Assembly: GCA_014360015.1 (NCBI GenBank)
Contig: JACIYJ010000008.1
Span: 1 to 64,000 of the forward strand
Origin: Candidatus Aminicenantota bacterium
GTDB lineage: Bacteria; Acidobacteriota; Aminicenantia; Aminicenantales; Saccharicenantaceae
Reading direction: 5' to 3'
DNA: 64,000 nt
Numbering within the stretch: position 1 is the first letter of the stretch; the number at the start of each line of letters is the position of its first letter. A program made the translations under genes and the position numbers. This document shows positions 62,881-64,000 of this stretch, piece after piece. Below the pieces are notes generated by a model, which did not search any database, was not told the origin of the DNA, and saw nothing but the letters and a program-made list of their open reading frames with translations.

Positions 62881-64000
62881 TCAGAAAGTCGTCCCGACCG
62901 CAAAGCGGAAGGCAAAATTGGAATCATCAGCATATATCTTTTTGTTATTGTAGGCAAAAATTAAACGGAAAGGTACGCGAAGAGCGGGCACAAAGACTCT
63001 CACCTCTAAACCGGCTGAAGTATACATATCTTTCAAGTTGAATTTTTGTGACGACAGCAGGGCATTCCCCATATCATAGAATAGGATACCATAAAGTGGA
63101 CCGCCAAAAGGAATGATGTACTCAAAGTTGGCCACTAAGGATTTCTCACCACCGATCAACACTCCGTTGCTGTCCCTCGGACCAATGGTATAAAAATCAT
63201 AGCCGCGGACTGATTGCTCACCACCTAAGAAAAACCTTTCCCAGTAAGGAACTTGATGGTTGCCGGTTGGCTTAACAATCATATATTCAATATGAAAACC
63301 GAGAACATGATTGGAGATAAAAGGTTGATATCTGGAAAATTCTACTCTTGGTCTAACCAGATGGACATCTCCGCCAAGAAAGGAACCAGCATATTTTATA
63401 GAAGCCGTGTACATGGTTCCGCGGCTTGGGGTCAAGGGGCTATCAATAGTCGAGCGGTAAATTACCGGTTCAATGGCACTAACAAAATATTTACCCGGAT
63501 AAAAATAAGGATTGTAATAATAAACTGTACCTTCTTCTGTTTCGTAGGAAGGCACCTCCAGAATAGTTTTCTGGAAGGTATAGTTTAAGTTAAACCTCCA
63601 GTATTCATAGAGTCTTGTTCCATAAACCAGGCTGATTCCCTTGGCAAACTGATTGTATAAATATGGAATGATGATCTTGCGATCAAATATATTAAAACCA
63701 AGAGTCATCGGACGATCAAAAACATAAGGCTCGGTCATACCAAAGCTGTAATTCTTGACTCTTTTCCCGTGCTGCAGGGTGAGATCAAGAGTTTCTCCGG
63801 TCCCGAGAAAATTGACCGTGGAGTAGCTGAAAGCTACAAAGGTACCTTCATAACCGCTGTACCCAGCTGTAAACTGAATATTATTCCGTTGTAGTTCCTT
63901 AACGTTAAGATTGACATCAATCTGAGTCGGGTTTTCCGGATCAGGTTTAATCTCTGGCTCTTTTTCCACATCTACCAGGCCAAGCTGTTTCACTCTTAAA
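62881..64000 (-). CDS. bamA: Outer-membrane assembly factor BamA, C-terminal part (cut by window edge)
   Basis: The frame is open to base 64000, so the 5' end lies outside. Present: the end of the last POTRA domain (DPENPTQIDVNLNVKE) and the whole 16-strand barrel (FTAGYSGYEGTFVAFSYSTV, NFLGTGETLDLTLQHGKR). The lid-loop VRGY motif lies in GGEQSVRGYDFYTIGPRD, and the terminal strand FAFRFAVGTTF ends in Phe. It inserts beta-barrel proteins into the outer membrane. Followed by skp and fabZ on the same strand. Confidence 0.93.
   Translation of the reverse strand, partial: LRVKQLGLVDVEKEPEIKPDPENPTQIDVNLNVKELQRNNIQFTAGYSGYEGTFVAFSYSTVNFLGTGETLDLTLQHGKRVKNYSFGMTEPYVFDRPMTLGFNIFDRKIIIPYLYNQFAKGISLVYGTRLYEYWRFNLNYTFQKTILEVPSYETEEGTVYYYNPYFYPGKYFVSAIEPVIYRSTIDSPLTPSRGTMYTASIKYAGSFLGGDVHLVRPRVEFSRYQPFISNHVLGFHIEYMIVKPTGNHQVPYWERFFLGGEQSVRGYDFYTIGPRDSNGVLIGGEKSLVANFEYIIPFGGPLYGILFYDMGNALLSSQKFNLKDMYTSAGLEVRVFVPALRVPFRLIFAYNNKKIYADDSNFAFRFAVGTTF

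Noticed and set aside
1..64000. tRNA, rRNA, CRISPR array, prophage
   Set aside because: No cloverleaf or GGTTCGA-type arm in a suitable context, no spaced identical repeats and no phage structural genes were seen; mobile DNA here is IS-type only.

Overview
The window looks like a chromosome segment of a Gram-negative, anaerobic-type bacterium, most likely a member of candidate phylum Aminicenantes (OP8). The grounds are a BamA/Skp/FabZ envelope cluster, outer-membrane beta-barrels, and a large family of secreted 6-bladed beta-propeller proteins carrying a GxGPxE/D signature. A VPS10/BNR-repeat protein, a DUF1028 protein and a GH97 glycosidase fit the same picture. The phylum call is an inference from gene content; no rRNA or tRNA gene was seen.

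Bases 1-9.3 kb: a transposase tail, an outer-membrane-like protein, a subtilisin-family peptidase interrupted by one in-frame stop, and then a visibly GC-rich SOS mutagenesis cassette reading leftwards (lexA, dinB, DnaE2-type polymerase). Pieces of the 3' end of this polymerase gene recur at 0.5 kb and 26.7 kb, next to transposon remains.

Bases 9.8-28.7 kb: an AT-rich accessory island and the most interesting part. It holds seven intact 6-bladed beta-propeller genes and one broken one. It also holds six tiny secreted or anchored peptide genes (42-73 aa, most Cys-containing, two of them under 50 aa), a membrane-anchored CPAC thioredoxin-like protein, a serpin, and two full plus one truncated copy of one AraC-type regulator. 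Three times the order is AraC gene, then a sigma70-like promoter TTGATT-N17-TA(T/A)(A/C)(A/C)A, then peptide and/or propeller genes on the same strand. The sequence just upstream of each -35 is conserved, so each regulator probably controls the adjacent propeller/peptide operon. The layout recalls the NVEALA-peptide/6-bladed-propeller loci of Bacteroidetes, but the peptides here are not recognisably NVEALA. ISL3, IS3 and IS256 remnants separate the modules, and a 247-bp piece of one propeller gene is duplicated 16 kb away.

Bases 28.8-64 kb: ordinary chromosomal genes of intermediate GC. They comprise TPR/PDZ and coiled-coil envelope proteins, a DsbD-alpha-like protein beside a TPR-TlpA thioredoxin, a Met/Cys PLP lyase, a hot-dog thioesterase, the BNR-repeat protein, an MFS transporter, an HtrA protease, a beta-lactamase fold with its catalytic residues replaced, an SDR, a histidine ammonia-lyase-like enzyme with Ala-Cys-Gly in place of Ala-Ser-Gly, an SDR-type threonine dehydrogenase, DUF1028, spermidine synthase, UppP, a SpoIID/LytB protein, GH97, a giant M14-like peptidase, and the fabZ-skp-bamA cluster, which runs off the right edge.
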